The notes under the pieces: generated by a model | What the model saw: only the letters and a program-made list of their open reading frames with translations | Told to the model about the DNA's origin: nothing | Database searches by the model: none | Assembly: GCA_003184365.1 (NCBI GenBank) | Contig: NKYR01000199.1 | Location: 1 to 49,523, forward strand | Reading direction: 5' to 3' | DNA: 49,523 nucleotides | From: Evernia prunastri | Taxonomy: Eukaryota > Ascomycota > Lecanoromycetes > Lecanorales > Parmeliaceae | Position numbers and translations under genes: made by a program | Shown here: positions 11,337 through 20,467 of the stretch, in pieces | Numbering within the stretch: position 1 is the stretch's first letter | Layout: every line of letters starts with the position of its first letter

Positions 11337-11548
11337 GGGCTCAGCCGGGATTTGAACTGTAATGAGTTAGTATAGGTGCAGTGGAATGATTCTCAAATAT
11401 TTATGTACCCCGGGACCTGCCACATTTCAAAAGTCTATTGACATCTGGGAGAAATCCCGAAGCGGCAATCATACGACCTGGAACAGCGGTTAGTCGTGGT
11501 GTGTCCCCAAGAATTATTGTAAGATTTTGCTCACTAGACCACTGAGCC
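11337..11548 (-). tRNA. tRNA-Pro(CGG), split by one canonical and two GT-AG intron-like insertions
   Basis: Four exonic pieces on the minus strand (11548-11535, 11477-11456, 11424-11409, 11356-11337; 14+22+16+20 = 72 nt) join into a full cloverleaf. The acceptor stem GGCTCAG/CTGAGCC is perfect. The anticodon stem GCCGC/GTGGC has one wobble pair, with loop TTCGGGT and anticodon CGG. The T-arm CCGGG-TTCAAAT-CCCGG is perfect, and the discriminator is C. The 31-nt segment 11455-11425 sits between positions 37 and 38, the normal tRNA intron site. The 57-nt D-loop insertion (11534-11478) starts GTGAGC, has CGACTAAC and ends CCAG. The 52-nt insertion at the T-stem/T-loop junction (11408-11357) starts GTACAT, has TACTAAC and ends ACAG. 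An A-box-like TGGTCTAGTGAG and a B-box-like AGTTCAAATCC survive across the insertions, and T6 follows. A decaying pseudogene cannot be excluded. Confidence 0.8.
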
Positions 11549-11901
11549 GCAGGCACATTGGTTCTTATTGAATATTATATTCATAAAATTGCTGGATGGA
11601 TGGTATCCACATTGCAACCCCAATCTCACTCTGCGGCTGATCCATACTCCATAGCTCAAATACTTAGGATACCAAAGATGGAGCGTCCTCCCTATACCAT
11701 AACACGAAGTATCCTCTCAAGATACTACCACTGAGTGCAACGCGCTGCTACTTGGTTTCGATTGGAGCAGTCTTGGCGGGGCGAGGCGACTCCGGCTACT
11801 TTGCAGGTCTCCCTTCACGCTTGCATGGCCAACATTTCGTATGTCTTCGACCGTTAAGTTCTCTCCCAGTCGTTGCTTTTACGGCTTTACCCACAGGGCA
11901 C
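11549..11901. other. spacer between tRNA-Pro and the RBR gene
   Basis: No gene is supported. A TATA-like AT stretch lies about 25-35 bp upstream of the tRNA start (near 11573-11582). The frame of the RBR gene is open back to 11752, but it begins there with TTG and has no ATG before 11902, so this part is treated as 5' untranslated. Confidence 0.5.
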
Positions 11902-13752
11902 ATGAGCAGTCACGTCGCTACACCGGCGCTCGAGAATGGTCAGACGAATGCCACACAGGATGGCGACGAGAAGCGCATCACAGATCTTAACGCTTCATTG
12001 ACTCTACTTGCAACCATCTTCCCCCAAATCGCTCCTGAGGTATTCCGCGAGATGCTACAGACTTTCGAAGGGGAAAGCCGTCTGTATATCGTAGCAGATC
12101 AACTTCTCAAGCATCAAAATGAGTGGGCCAAAGGTAGATGGCGGAAAGTTGTCAAAGCAACAGGCAAATCCGGGGACGATCAGCTGCCAATAACCCCAGA
12201 GGACCGTTTCAGAAGACCGAGCTATAAATGCACCGTACGGACTGCGTTGCATGAGGAATTCAAGACTCTTAGTAGGAGTAAGATCGAGGGAGTTTTAGCA
12301 GAGAAGAATTTCCACTACACACAAGCCAGATGCACACTCCACAATGTCGCATTCAAGAGCTGGCGAAACAGCTTTAATGTCTTTCTGGCCAAGTGGCTGA
12401 AATCATCCAAATCCACAAACGCGAATCATTACATGATGACTTGGCTAAAGAAGCAGGGAGATGGAGCGTATCCCGTACCAGTGTTGAAAGAGACAGGAGA
12501 CGAGGAGCTAGATATGGAGCTTTATCAAAATGTTCTACTCCCATTCCTGCAAAAGACCAAGAGAGAGCGTGAAGACAAGGACTGGGAGATTGCATTAAAT
12601 CTGAACGAAACAGAGGCCATCGACGCCAAAGCTATTTATGAATGTCAATGTTGCTTCTCGGACACCACTTTTGAGCAGATGGCTACTTGTACTACGGGTG
12701 CGCATGTTACCTGCTTCCGGTGCATAAAAAACGCTGTCAGTGAAGCGCTTTTTGGCCAGAGTTGGGGACGAAACATTGAACATGCACGTGGTCAGCTCAA
12801 ATGTCTGGCACCCATGTCAGACGAGAGCTGTGATGGTTGCATCTCGCACAATGCTACTTGTCGAGCTATCCTGGAGTCAAAAGGTGGCAAGGAGGTTTTG
12901 ACCAAGCTCGAAACACGCCTGGCTGAAGAAAGCCTGCTGAAGGCTCATCTTCCACTTGTCCACTGTCCTTTCTGCGCTTACGCGGAGGTCGACGAGCCGT
13001 ATTTCCCTCCATCTACCGTTCGATACAGGCTCAATATTGCTTACTCCAAGGCAACTATATTCCTCACTCTTTTGGTGCTTAATTTTATTCCTTTAATTTT
13101 GGTGTATTCACTCATGTCTCGCCTCTTCCCCTTTCATGAGCTGCCGACGATTACGGGCATGTTCTCAACATCGCTGGCTCGCCTTTCCCGGTCTCGCCAC
13201 CTCTCACAGCGCTTTCAATGTCGATCTCCTCTTTGTGGACTTCCCTCCTGTTTGACATGTTTCAAGTTATGGCAGGACCCACACATCTGTCACGAGTCGG
13301 CGATGCTTTCGCTCCGCACAACGATTGAGGCGGCTCGCACTGCGGCTCTGAAAAGGACATGCCCACATTGCGGGCTTGGTTTCATAAAGGACAGCGGCTG
13401 CAATAAGTTGACTTGCGTTTGTGGCTATGCAATGTGCTATATATGCCGCCAAGGACTCGGAAGTGGGCACGGCGGGGAGGGGGACAGACACTTCTGCCAG
13501 CATTTCAGACCCGCAGGAGGCGTTTGCAAAGAATGCGACAAGTGTGATCTCTACAAAAATGAAGACGATGAGGATTCTGTGAAAAGAGCAGGTGCATTAG
13601 CAGAAAAGGATTGGAGGGAAAAGGAGGGCAAGACAGGAGTCAAGGGCATCGGAGCTCGTCAGGAAGATGCACTGAAAGCGACTTGGCCAGGTGCAGATTG
13701 GACAATGCAAGATCTCATGGATCGGTGGGTCAGAAACCTGGTTGACTGCTGA
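11902..13752 (+). CDS. RBR-type (RING-IBR-RING) E3 ubiquitin ligase, RNF216-like
   Basis: A 616-residue protein in one exon. The start is the first ATG of the frame (MSSHVATP...). Domain order: an N-terminal region with a CUE/UBA-like helical stretch (LASIFPQIAPEVFREML-type, inferred); a first RING with CQCC and CFRCIK in the middle third; an IBR-like part with CPFC and a late CRSPLCGLPSCLTCF cluster; and RING2 with CPHC, SGCNKLTC and CGYAMCYICR, then HFCQHF. Cys500 in SGCNKLTC corresponds to the catalytic cysteine of RBR ligases, which take ubiquitin from E2 as a thioester before transfer. The GCNKLxC-CG-MCYxCR-HFC series is typical of RNF216/Triad3 relatives. A hydrophobic segment (about residues 385-410, FLTLLVLNFIPLILVYSL) lies between IBR cysteines and may be a membrane anchor. 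Substrates are unknown. It converges with ECM11, 314 bp away. Confidence 0.85.
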   Translation: MSSHVATPALENGQTNATQDGDEKRITDLNASLTLLATIFPQIAPEVFREMLQTFEGESRLYIVADQLLKHQNEWAKGRWRKVVKATGKSGDDQLPITPEDRFRRPSYKCTVRTALHEEFKTLSRSKIEGVLAEKNFHYTQARCTLHNVAFKSWRNSFNVFLAKWLKSSKSTNANHYMMTWLKKQGDGAYPVPVLKETGDEELDMELYQNVLLPFLQKTKREREDKDWEIALNLNETEAIDAKAIYECQCCFSDTTFEQMATCTTGAHVTCFRCIKNAVSEALFGQSWGRNIEHARGQLKCLAPMSDESCDGCISHNATCRAILESKGGKEVLTKLETRLAEESLLKAHLPLVHCPFCAYAEVDEPYFPPSTVRYRLNIAYSKATIFLTLLVLNFIPLILVYSLMSRLFPFHELPTITGMFSTSLARLSRSRHLSQRFQCRSPLCGLPSCLTCFKLWQDPHICHESAMLSLRTTIEAARTAALKRTCPHCGLGFIKDSGCNKLTCVCGYAMCYICRQGLGSGHGGEGDRHFCQHFRPAGGVCKECDKCDLYKNEDDEDSVKRAGALAEKDWREKEGKTGVKGIGARQEDALKATWPGADWTMQDLMDRWVRNLVDC

Positions 13753-14066
13753 GGAATACCAAGAAAAATCTCAAGGAGTTGGGTTGCCGGCGATATGTCC
13801 TTGGCAGGCGGCTATGGTTCTTCAACATCACGTTGGGACGGAATTGATCCATGATATGATATGAACCTCGTTAGAGCAATAAACGATCAGACGCATTCTT
13901 CGCTTTGCTCAGGCCATCAAAGCGAGAAAGCCTATTGGGATATACCACACAGATGCCGGAAAGAGACAGCCCATATCGAGCCATGAGACTAGGGAGACAT
14001 CCACCGTGCATTTGAGATTCTCTGCCAAGAATGCAGTGGGTGCTCATCTCGCCGGCTACCATGCAG

Positions 14067-15617
14067 TCACAAAGCTGCACCCCTCACAACTTCCTCTCCG
14101 CCTCGCTTCAACCTGCCTAGATTTTTATCCACAACTGTAGTCTTGCCTCTTACGCACTCCTCTCGCTTCTCAACTTCTTCCTCGAAATTCTTCGCCGCTC
14201 GTCTTCTCTGCTGCCTGGCATCAGTAAACTTTGCCATGATATCACCAAATCTACGGATCATGAGATTCGCACACTCCTCGTACTGTTCGATCGCCAGGGA
14301 TGAAAAAAACGCTCTTCGCTGTATGAATTTGGCGTTATCGTCTTTCAGATTCTCTAAGATGTAATCCATCTTCGCACTCAGAGAACCATCTGAAAGCTTT
14401 TCCGGAATGGACGCCCGAGCTGTATCGGAAGCGAAATAAAAAGGTTCACTGATCAGCTGTTGAAATGTTATGCTTGATAGTTGATCTGGGCTATAATCAA
14501 GGTCTCTGTCGCGCTTAGGAGTTTGCGGGACCTTAAAGGATGGGGTACCCATCCCGTCGTGACTCTTATTGACGTTTGCGTCCCAATCTCCGGAAGGGTC
14601 GGCGTCACCAAGGTCGACAGATCGATTTTGCACTAACATGGCCCTTTCTTTATTGGCCTGTGACTGTACATTAGTCGTCATAAGGTCTTGAGCCACACCA
14701 ATTCGCACGCGCAACATAGGCTGCTGTGCATTATGGCTATTGACCGAAGGCTGACGTCTTGGTTTCCGGTGATCTGAAACCCTACGGTGCTTCGCTGCTA
14801 GCCGAGGTGAGGTCAGGGGATGGTCTAGAGGTGTATCCTGGGCCTTCTGGGTTGGCACCGCTGAAGTCTTTTTCATTGCCCTCCCACGAGCTTGGCAGTC
14901 CGCGCTTTGTAGGTTCATACCGGGATCTGCAGCGCCGCCATTTGCGCTATTACCCTTGGGCGTGAATGGACTCGCTGGCTTCTGAGAGTGCTGAAAAGTG
15001 TCTCTTAATGCCACACTGCTGTATACCGCCGGAGTAGCCTCAACTGATTGGAAAGCGGCTTGAGCTGTGTGAGAGGTCTCCCCTTGAACGTACTGAGAAA
15101 ACCCTGAACTGTTGAGATCCTGCAAGATTCCATCGTGTATCGACTCTTCCTCGTCTGATTCTTCGTCTACCTCTTCTTCTGCACTCCCTCCATGATTCTC
15201 TTCACCCTCATCCTCCCCAGAGCTCTGTGGTTGCTCCTGCTCACTTCGGAAAGGGACTTGAGCCTCGGCAATAGAGCCATTGGGAGCGTCTGCACAATCA
15301 TAGCCACCTTTATGGCGTTGAGTGCTATTCCCCATGCTCATGGCCGTGGTGTCGTCGAAACCTTCGGGGTCCGTATCGAAGCCATCAAGGACATTAGAAG
15401 CCTTGACTGGTTGCTGCTTGGACAAATGAGTATCAGACCATCCAGCTGGATAGCCGGCAGGCAATTTGGTGTTTCGCCTCTGGAATGATGGCTGTTGTTT
15501 AGCATCTTCTAGCCTTGTCGGTGGGACCGGGACTCGGTGCTGAGCCCCCAATATTTGGCGACTTGAATTTAGCTGACCTTGCTGTCTTTGAGCGACAAAG
15601 CTTTGTACTCCCGGCAT
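14067..15617 (-). CDS. ECM11-family protein (meiotic synaptonemal complex factor homologue)
   Basis: A 516-residue single-exon protein starting at ATG 15617 (MPGVQSF). The first ~370 residues are low-complexity, polar and acidic (around residues 130-165 mostly E, D, S and G). The conserved C-terminal ~135 residues run from about 385 to the end: a predicted helical region with FQQLISEPFYF, YILENLKDD, and a long charged helix (MAKFTDARQQRRRAAKNFEEEVEKRE). This matches the fungal 'extracellular mutant protein 11' domain. In budding yeast Ecm11 is a SUMOylated partner of Gmc2 in the synaptonemal complex central element; the role in filamentous fungi is inferred from family membership. The gene diverges from YIP4 across 512 bp. 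Confidence 0.8.
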   Translation of the reverse strand: MPGVQSFVAQRQQGQLNSSRQILGAQHRVPVPPTRLEDAKQQPSFQRRNTKLPAGYPAGWSDTHLSKQQPVKASNVLDGFDTDPEGFDDTTAMSMGNSTQRHKGGYDCADAPNGSIAEAQVPFRSEQEQPQSSGEDEGEENHGGSAEEEVDEESDEEESIHDGILQDLNSSGFSQYVQGETSHTAQAAFQSVEATPAVYSSVALRDTFQHSQKPASPFTPKGNSANGGAADPGMNLQSADCQARGRAMKKTSAVPTQKAQDTPLDHPLTSPRLAAKHRRVSDHRKPRRQPSVNSHNAQQPMLRVRIGVAQDLMTTNVQSQANKERAMLVQNRSVDLGDADPSGDWDANVNKSHDGMGTPSFKVPQTPKRDRDLDYSPDQLSSITFQQLISEPFYFASDTARASIPEKLSDGSLSAKMDYILENLKDDNAKFIQRRAFFSSLAIEQYEECANLMIRRFGDIMAKFTDARQQRRRAAKNFEEEVEKREECVRGKTTVVDKNLGRLKRGGEEVVRGAAL

Positions 15618-16129
15618 ATTAGGAGACTGGCTACATAGCTGTCCGAGGAGAAACCTTGAGGATCAGGAGAGCCGGAGAAGCACGGGCAAAACAAGACGTT
15701 CGAAGACGTTCGAAGCTCATGGAAGAGAAAGAGATCTCAAAGAGAAAACGGTCGAGCGAGATTGCCCGACTTACTAAGTTACTGCCTTAAGTAGAAAGTC
15801 GAGGAGAAGGAAACTATGCGAGGGTGTATTTACTAAGAAGCCTTGACCCTGCTGAGAAATGGATTAATGTCTACTAAAATAGAGTATTGAAGACAAAGAA
15901 AGACACCTACTTTTCAAAGACGCCATACCCGTGTTGAGATGAACTTTGAGGTCGACGTCTTGGCATAAACTCGTAGGGCTACTACTCCCCGTTTTAGCGT
16001 ACAAGTTCGAGTCGGTCTAATGTTGTAAAGACACCTACGCACCTTAGGTACTTAGCTTCTCTATTCGCATCGTTGAATCCTACAGCATTCCAAGGTACTT
16101 AAGTGTATGTTTGCAGCTGGCGTGAAGTT
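15618..16129. other. divergent intergenic region, ECM11/YIP4
   Basis: 512 bp between two divergent starts, so it should hold both promoters. A duplicated ACGTTCGAAG-like motif occurs near 15693-15715. I see no recognisable factor site or small gene. Confidence 0.4.
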
Positions 16130-17203
16130 ATGCCCATGGCCATGATGGCTAGTGCACCGTCAGGCAATCCATATGAATATTACGACAATACCGAGATCGA
16201 GCAGGATCTCATAGATCCCGATGATGGTATCTGTGGCCCAAATTTTACTGTTCCCTATACTGACGCAGGTATTAGCAGCGAACGTTAACGATCTCGAGGA
16301 TCCTCACCCGTCGAACTCTGATCGAGCACCATTGACGGGCAACATCCAATCATCTTCCTCTCGCAATCCTCTGTCTCAATCATACCTCAATTCATCGATT
16401 CCAGGTGAGGATAGGCGCGCACCTACCAACACAATCGACGAATCAGTCTGGGAAACATTGTCCCGGGATCTGCTGGCAGTATGGGAAAAGATGAGACAGG
16501 TCCTTTGGCCCAAGTATCTACTAGGAGGAATGTTACAGAGAGGAGGAGGCATCGGAGGCGCAGAGAGGGGCGAGGGAGACAGCCTCGCCGGCGGTTTCAG
16601 GGGTGTTGCTGGAAGGTGGCCAGATGCAGATGTGGTACTCCAAGGTGGCATGTCTGAAGGCCTAAGGGACTGGGATCTTTGGTAAGCCGGGGTCTGCAGG
16701 GACTTTCCAGCAGCTGGTTGATCAAACCCTCCTGACCGCGTCTACAGGGGCCCATTGATTTTCTGCCTGCTTCTAAGCTTGCTGCTGTCGATGACCGCAT
16801 CGGGTAGACAGAAAACGGCTGTCTTCTCAGGGGTGTTCGCGCTGGTCTGGATCGGCGAGGCTGTCGTAACTACGCAAATCAAGCTTTTAGGAGGAAATAT
16901 GTAAGTTTCTTTCGACTTTCTCGAGCGCAAAGTTCGCTAATATGATATCCGAGTTCCTTCTTCCAATCGATATGCATCATCGGCTACACGCTCTTTCCAC
17001 TGGTCATCGCGGCAATGCTGAGTGCTCTTCATTTCCCAACTATAGCACGCATTCCTGTGTACATTGTGCTTATCGCATGGTCGTTAGCTGCTGGGGTTAG
17101 TATCCTCGGGGGTTCGGGGGTGGTGAAGAATCGGGTTGGCATTGCAGTATATCCCCTGTTTGTGTTCTATGTTGGACTTGGGTGCTTGTGTTTTATCAGT
17201 TGA
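16130..17203 (+). CDS. Yip1-family Golgi membrane protein, Yip4/YIPF6 type
   Basis: Exons 16130-16226, 16279-16681, 16748-16900 and 16954-17203 join to 300 residues. Introns of 52, 66 and 53 nt have GTATCT, GTAAGC and GTAAGT donors and CTGAC, CTGAC and CTAAT branch sites. The first acceptor could also be 3 nt earlier (16275). The start is the first of several closely spaced ATGs (16130, 16136, 16142, 16145). The N-terminal half is soluble and polar. The conserved core begins DWDLWGPLIF, and then come about five membrane segments including VFSGVFALVWIGEAVV, KLLGGN and FFQSICIIGYTLFPLVIA, diagnostic of the Yip4/YIPF6 branch. These proteins sit in Golgi/ER membranes, bind Rab GTPases and help vesicle formation. 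No part appears to be missing. Confidence 0.88.
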
Positions 17204-18054
17204 ATTGTCGATAATATTATAGGGCTACTACCGATTGATGAGGACAAGCTTTGCCAGAATATTGATAGTAGCTTAACAACTTGAGGTAGGTAATTATCTA
17301 GGAAAAAAGTGACTATCGTATGAAGAGGTAAGCATCGCCGTTATTGTAATTCAGCTTACAGTTCGGAGACGTAAAACCATTATCGTCGTGCTTCAGCGAT
17401 CACGTATCAACTGTAGACTGCAACTGAAGTGCGTAGATTTTAGTATTAGAAGGAAATTTAAAAACGCGTCAGAAGGGCGGGGCATCTTTGAATACGCTAA
17501 ACCCATTCCGAATTCTGATGTGCCAGTACAATTCGTCAATCTACTTTTGTCCAGACTAGAAGTACCGACTTCTTTACTTTACACCATTCTTCTCGCTTCA
17601 AACTTCACACCTCAACGCAACAGAGTAGTATACATCACTTCACCAAGACCCTTTTCAGATACTCCTACGTTATACCAGTTTCTGTACAGGCGATATCGTT
17701 AAAAACTTTCAGCATACCTCCATCTTTCATCCCGTTGTCCGGCAATTTGGTACAGAGCTCCTCGATCTTCCACATCTCAACATAGACAGTATTGCGTTGG
17801 TATCCTGACCTGGTCTCTCGGCTGAAGAATTCAATAGCGTCAAGCATCGGCTTTGCTTGTTGTAAAAGGTTCACCACCCAGCCAGGCTTGGCTCGCTGCT
17901 CCTTCAAGATATCACCCGTCCGACATTATTACGGCTAGCTGCATAGCGCTTCCATAGTTGTATATCCAGCCCCTCGAGAAACCAGTTACAAGCGTTTCGG
18001 ACGATATTCGCGAGGTTTGGTTCAAAGTTTCAACGTTGAACAATTACCATCAAA
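17204..18054. other. intergenic region YIP4-YRB2, no supported gene
   Basis: 851 bp. A minus-strand open stretch of about 80 codons (17907-17665; with motifs LLQQAKPMLDAIEFF and YVEMWKIEELCTKLP) looks protein-like but begins at TTG, has no good ATG and matches nothing I recognise. A plus-strand frame at 17388-17702 also lacks any motif. Either could be a gene relic, but neither is called. Confidence 0.4.
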
Positions 18055-20228
18055 ATGACGCAGACAAAGCAGCGGCCACAACCTGACCCCGGTTCTCCCA
18101 ATACTTTACCACAAGATGTTTCCGCGAGCTCTTCCACGCCCTCGAGACCTATTACAGAGTCTAACAGCGACAATGACACGAGTGAAAAACCGGTACGAGA
18201 AAAGCTGAAGAAGACGTCTCTTGCATCCATGTCAAATCACATTTTAGGAAGACAGGAAAGAGCAGCCAGAGCAAATGAAGAGAAATCTGAACCCGGACAT
18301 ATGCACAGAGATTCATCGCCAGAGAAAGACACAGAAAAGAAAAGGGTGGAACCTCGAGGGAGGCCGGTCAAAAAGCGATCCTTTGACGACCTAGATACAC
18401 CAGAGGCAGATGGCAATGAAGCAGGGAGAGAACACGCAACGAAGCCCAACGCTAATGGTCATTTGAGAAAGAGATCCAGAGACGTTCGCGTAGGCGAAAC
18501 TCCTAAGGAAAATAGGCGACCATTACTAGCAGGAACTCCTGTGCGAGAAGAGAGCGAGGATGTAGCAAATGGCGTTGAAACGAGCGAGGCGTGCAACAAT
18601 GGACCCAACAATACGGTGGACAGTCTATCGCCAGTGAATGGGACTCCGCCCCTAGTGGAAAGGGAGCAGGCTAAGCAAGCCCAGGACATTGATGAGTCTA
18701 TAAAACGTGTTTCTGAAAAAGTACAACAAAACGATGTAACGAACGCAGGAAATGAACCTGCTGACCAAGAGATGCGAGATTCGGCCTCCAGTCCACGGAA
18801 AAAGCGCAGTAGGGACCAATTCGACGCCGAGGCAGATAGGGAACAAAAAATTCCTGCAACGGAAGAAGCGAGAGCGCATAGAAGGTCCGATGAGCTTGAG
18901 AGAGGCGAAGGCTCCGTCGTGAGGAGTTTAAGCCCAATATCGCCAGAACGTCCCGGGGTACCAAGAACGGGACCGGTCATGGTGGACGAAGAGATGAGCA
19001 TGGCTGGTGCACATGCTGGGGTGGAGAAACAACAGGTAGGTTTCACTGCTGGTCCATGAGGGGCACTTGAATGCTAAAATGGGTTCAGCGACCTTCTCGA
19101 AGTGCATTTGGTAGCGCATCTACAATCTCCCCCTCTATGCCTTTTGCCAAGAGCGACGACTCCACAAAACTTTCGAATTTTGCAACTAAGTCTAAGGATC
19201 AGGGGTTTCGGACGTCTACTGATGTCTTCGCATCTTCGGGCTTTGCTGCGCTTGCACGCTCGTCAACGTCACCATTTGGCACATTAGGTGGCTCATCGAC
19301 AGCCGCTACCGCTAGCCCTTTTGCTTCCGATGGAGCCTCTAATCTAGGACGAGCCGAGACCGACAAAAACGAAGACCAGGAAACTGAAACCGCTGCCAAT
19401 GTTGGATTCGGTGCTTCCGTTGACAGCTCGTCTATCGGGCTTGGTTCAACGGATCAATCACCTTTTGTCACATCGGCGTTGAACAGGACTGGTATCTTTG
19501 GTGGATCGGTCTTTGGAAGTGCGTTCGGTGGACCGTTCGGCGGTGGAAACAGACTCACCAGCTTTGCCGCTCCCACTGGAGATGCAAAGTTAGGTGCTAG
19601 CAACGGTTCTATCAAACCGATTGGCTCCCCAAAGCATGATGGTGATGAACATGAAATCAGTGAAAGTGACGGTGAAGGGTCGGCAGAGGATAAAAAGGAC
19701 GAAGAGACAGAAGAGGCAGATGGACGCTTCCAACATCAAGATGGTAGGCACAGTTAAATCGGGTACCAAGACGAGAAAGCTGACTGAGACAAGTCGAGAC
19801 TGGAGAGGGCGGCGAAGATTCCATCTTTTCTTCACGAGCTAGTCTTTACTCATTTAGGGACAATGCTTGGAAAGAAAGCGGCAAAGGGACCTTCAAACTC
19901 AACATCGCCGCGACATCTCCAGAGGATGCATCTTCAGAACGAAAGACGGGACGTTTCATAATGAGAGCCCATCAAACATACAGGGTCCTACTCAACGTTC
20001 CCGTATTCAAACAAATGCAAATTGGCGACAGCAGGGGTAACGAGCCGTCAGGAAAATCTTTCTTGTTTGCGGTAATCGAGAATGCAAAGCCCATCGCTCA
20101 TATGGTAAAGGTAAAGCAATTGAAGTGATCACCGAGCGATCCAGGCTAATTTGTCGCAGTTGGGTGATGTGACGGACAGCAAGACTTTGTACCATGAGGT
20201 GCGAAGGTTGCAGAAGGGTCTCGAATGA
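18055..20228 (+). CDS. Ran-binding nuclear protein, Yrb2/Hba1 type (RanBD1 domain)
   Basis: Exons 18055-19035, 19089-19743, 19794-20110 and 20160-20228 give 673 residues; introns are 53, 50 and 49 nt, all GT-AG with CTAA/CTGAC branch sites. The first ~330 residues are charged and low-complexity with KKRSFDD and RKKRSRDQFD-type basic clusters that could act as nuclear signals. The middle part has scattered FG motifs (SPFGTLGG, VFGSAFGGPFGG) as in nucleoporin-like proteins. A RanBP1-type domain occupies about residues 545-650 (SLYSFRDNAWKESGKG, then TGRFIMRAH, then LLNVPVFKQM). Yrb2 of budding yeast and Hba1 of fission yeast have this order and assist Crm1-dependent nuclear export through Ran-GTP. 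It converges on HRQ1, 239 bp away. Confidence 0.85.
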
Positions 20229-20467
20229 GATGTTTATGAGTGAAAGTGGCATGCGATTCCTAATTGGATCCGTGAGATTCAAGAACATTTGAAGGAAGCG
20301 AAGATAGAACTCTTGCAGTCCTAGGTAGACTATAGGTCTCGATTCGAGATATTTACTGATGCATTGGAATTAAGCGGACTAGCGTTGATATTTACTTGAG
20401 GGTTCGAGCATCATCTTTTCCGATGCTGGTTGAGAGTATCACTACAATCAATTATGTGACTCAGCAC

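Noticed and set aside
11752..11901. N-terminal extension of the RBR ligase (50 codons).
   Set aside because: The extension begins with TTG, which is not a normal fungal nuclear start; the first ATG in frame is 11902.
17388..17907. Two open frames between YIP4 and YRB2 (plus 17388-17702, minus 17665-17907).
   Set aside because: No recognisable domain; the minus one begins at TTG and no splice model gave a convincing ATG. Mentioned in the intergenic entry only.
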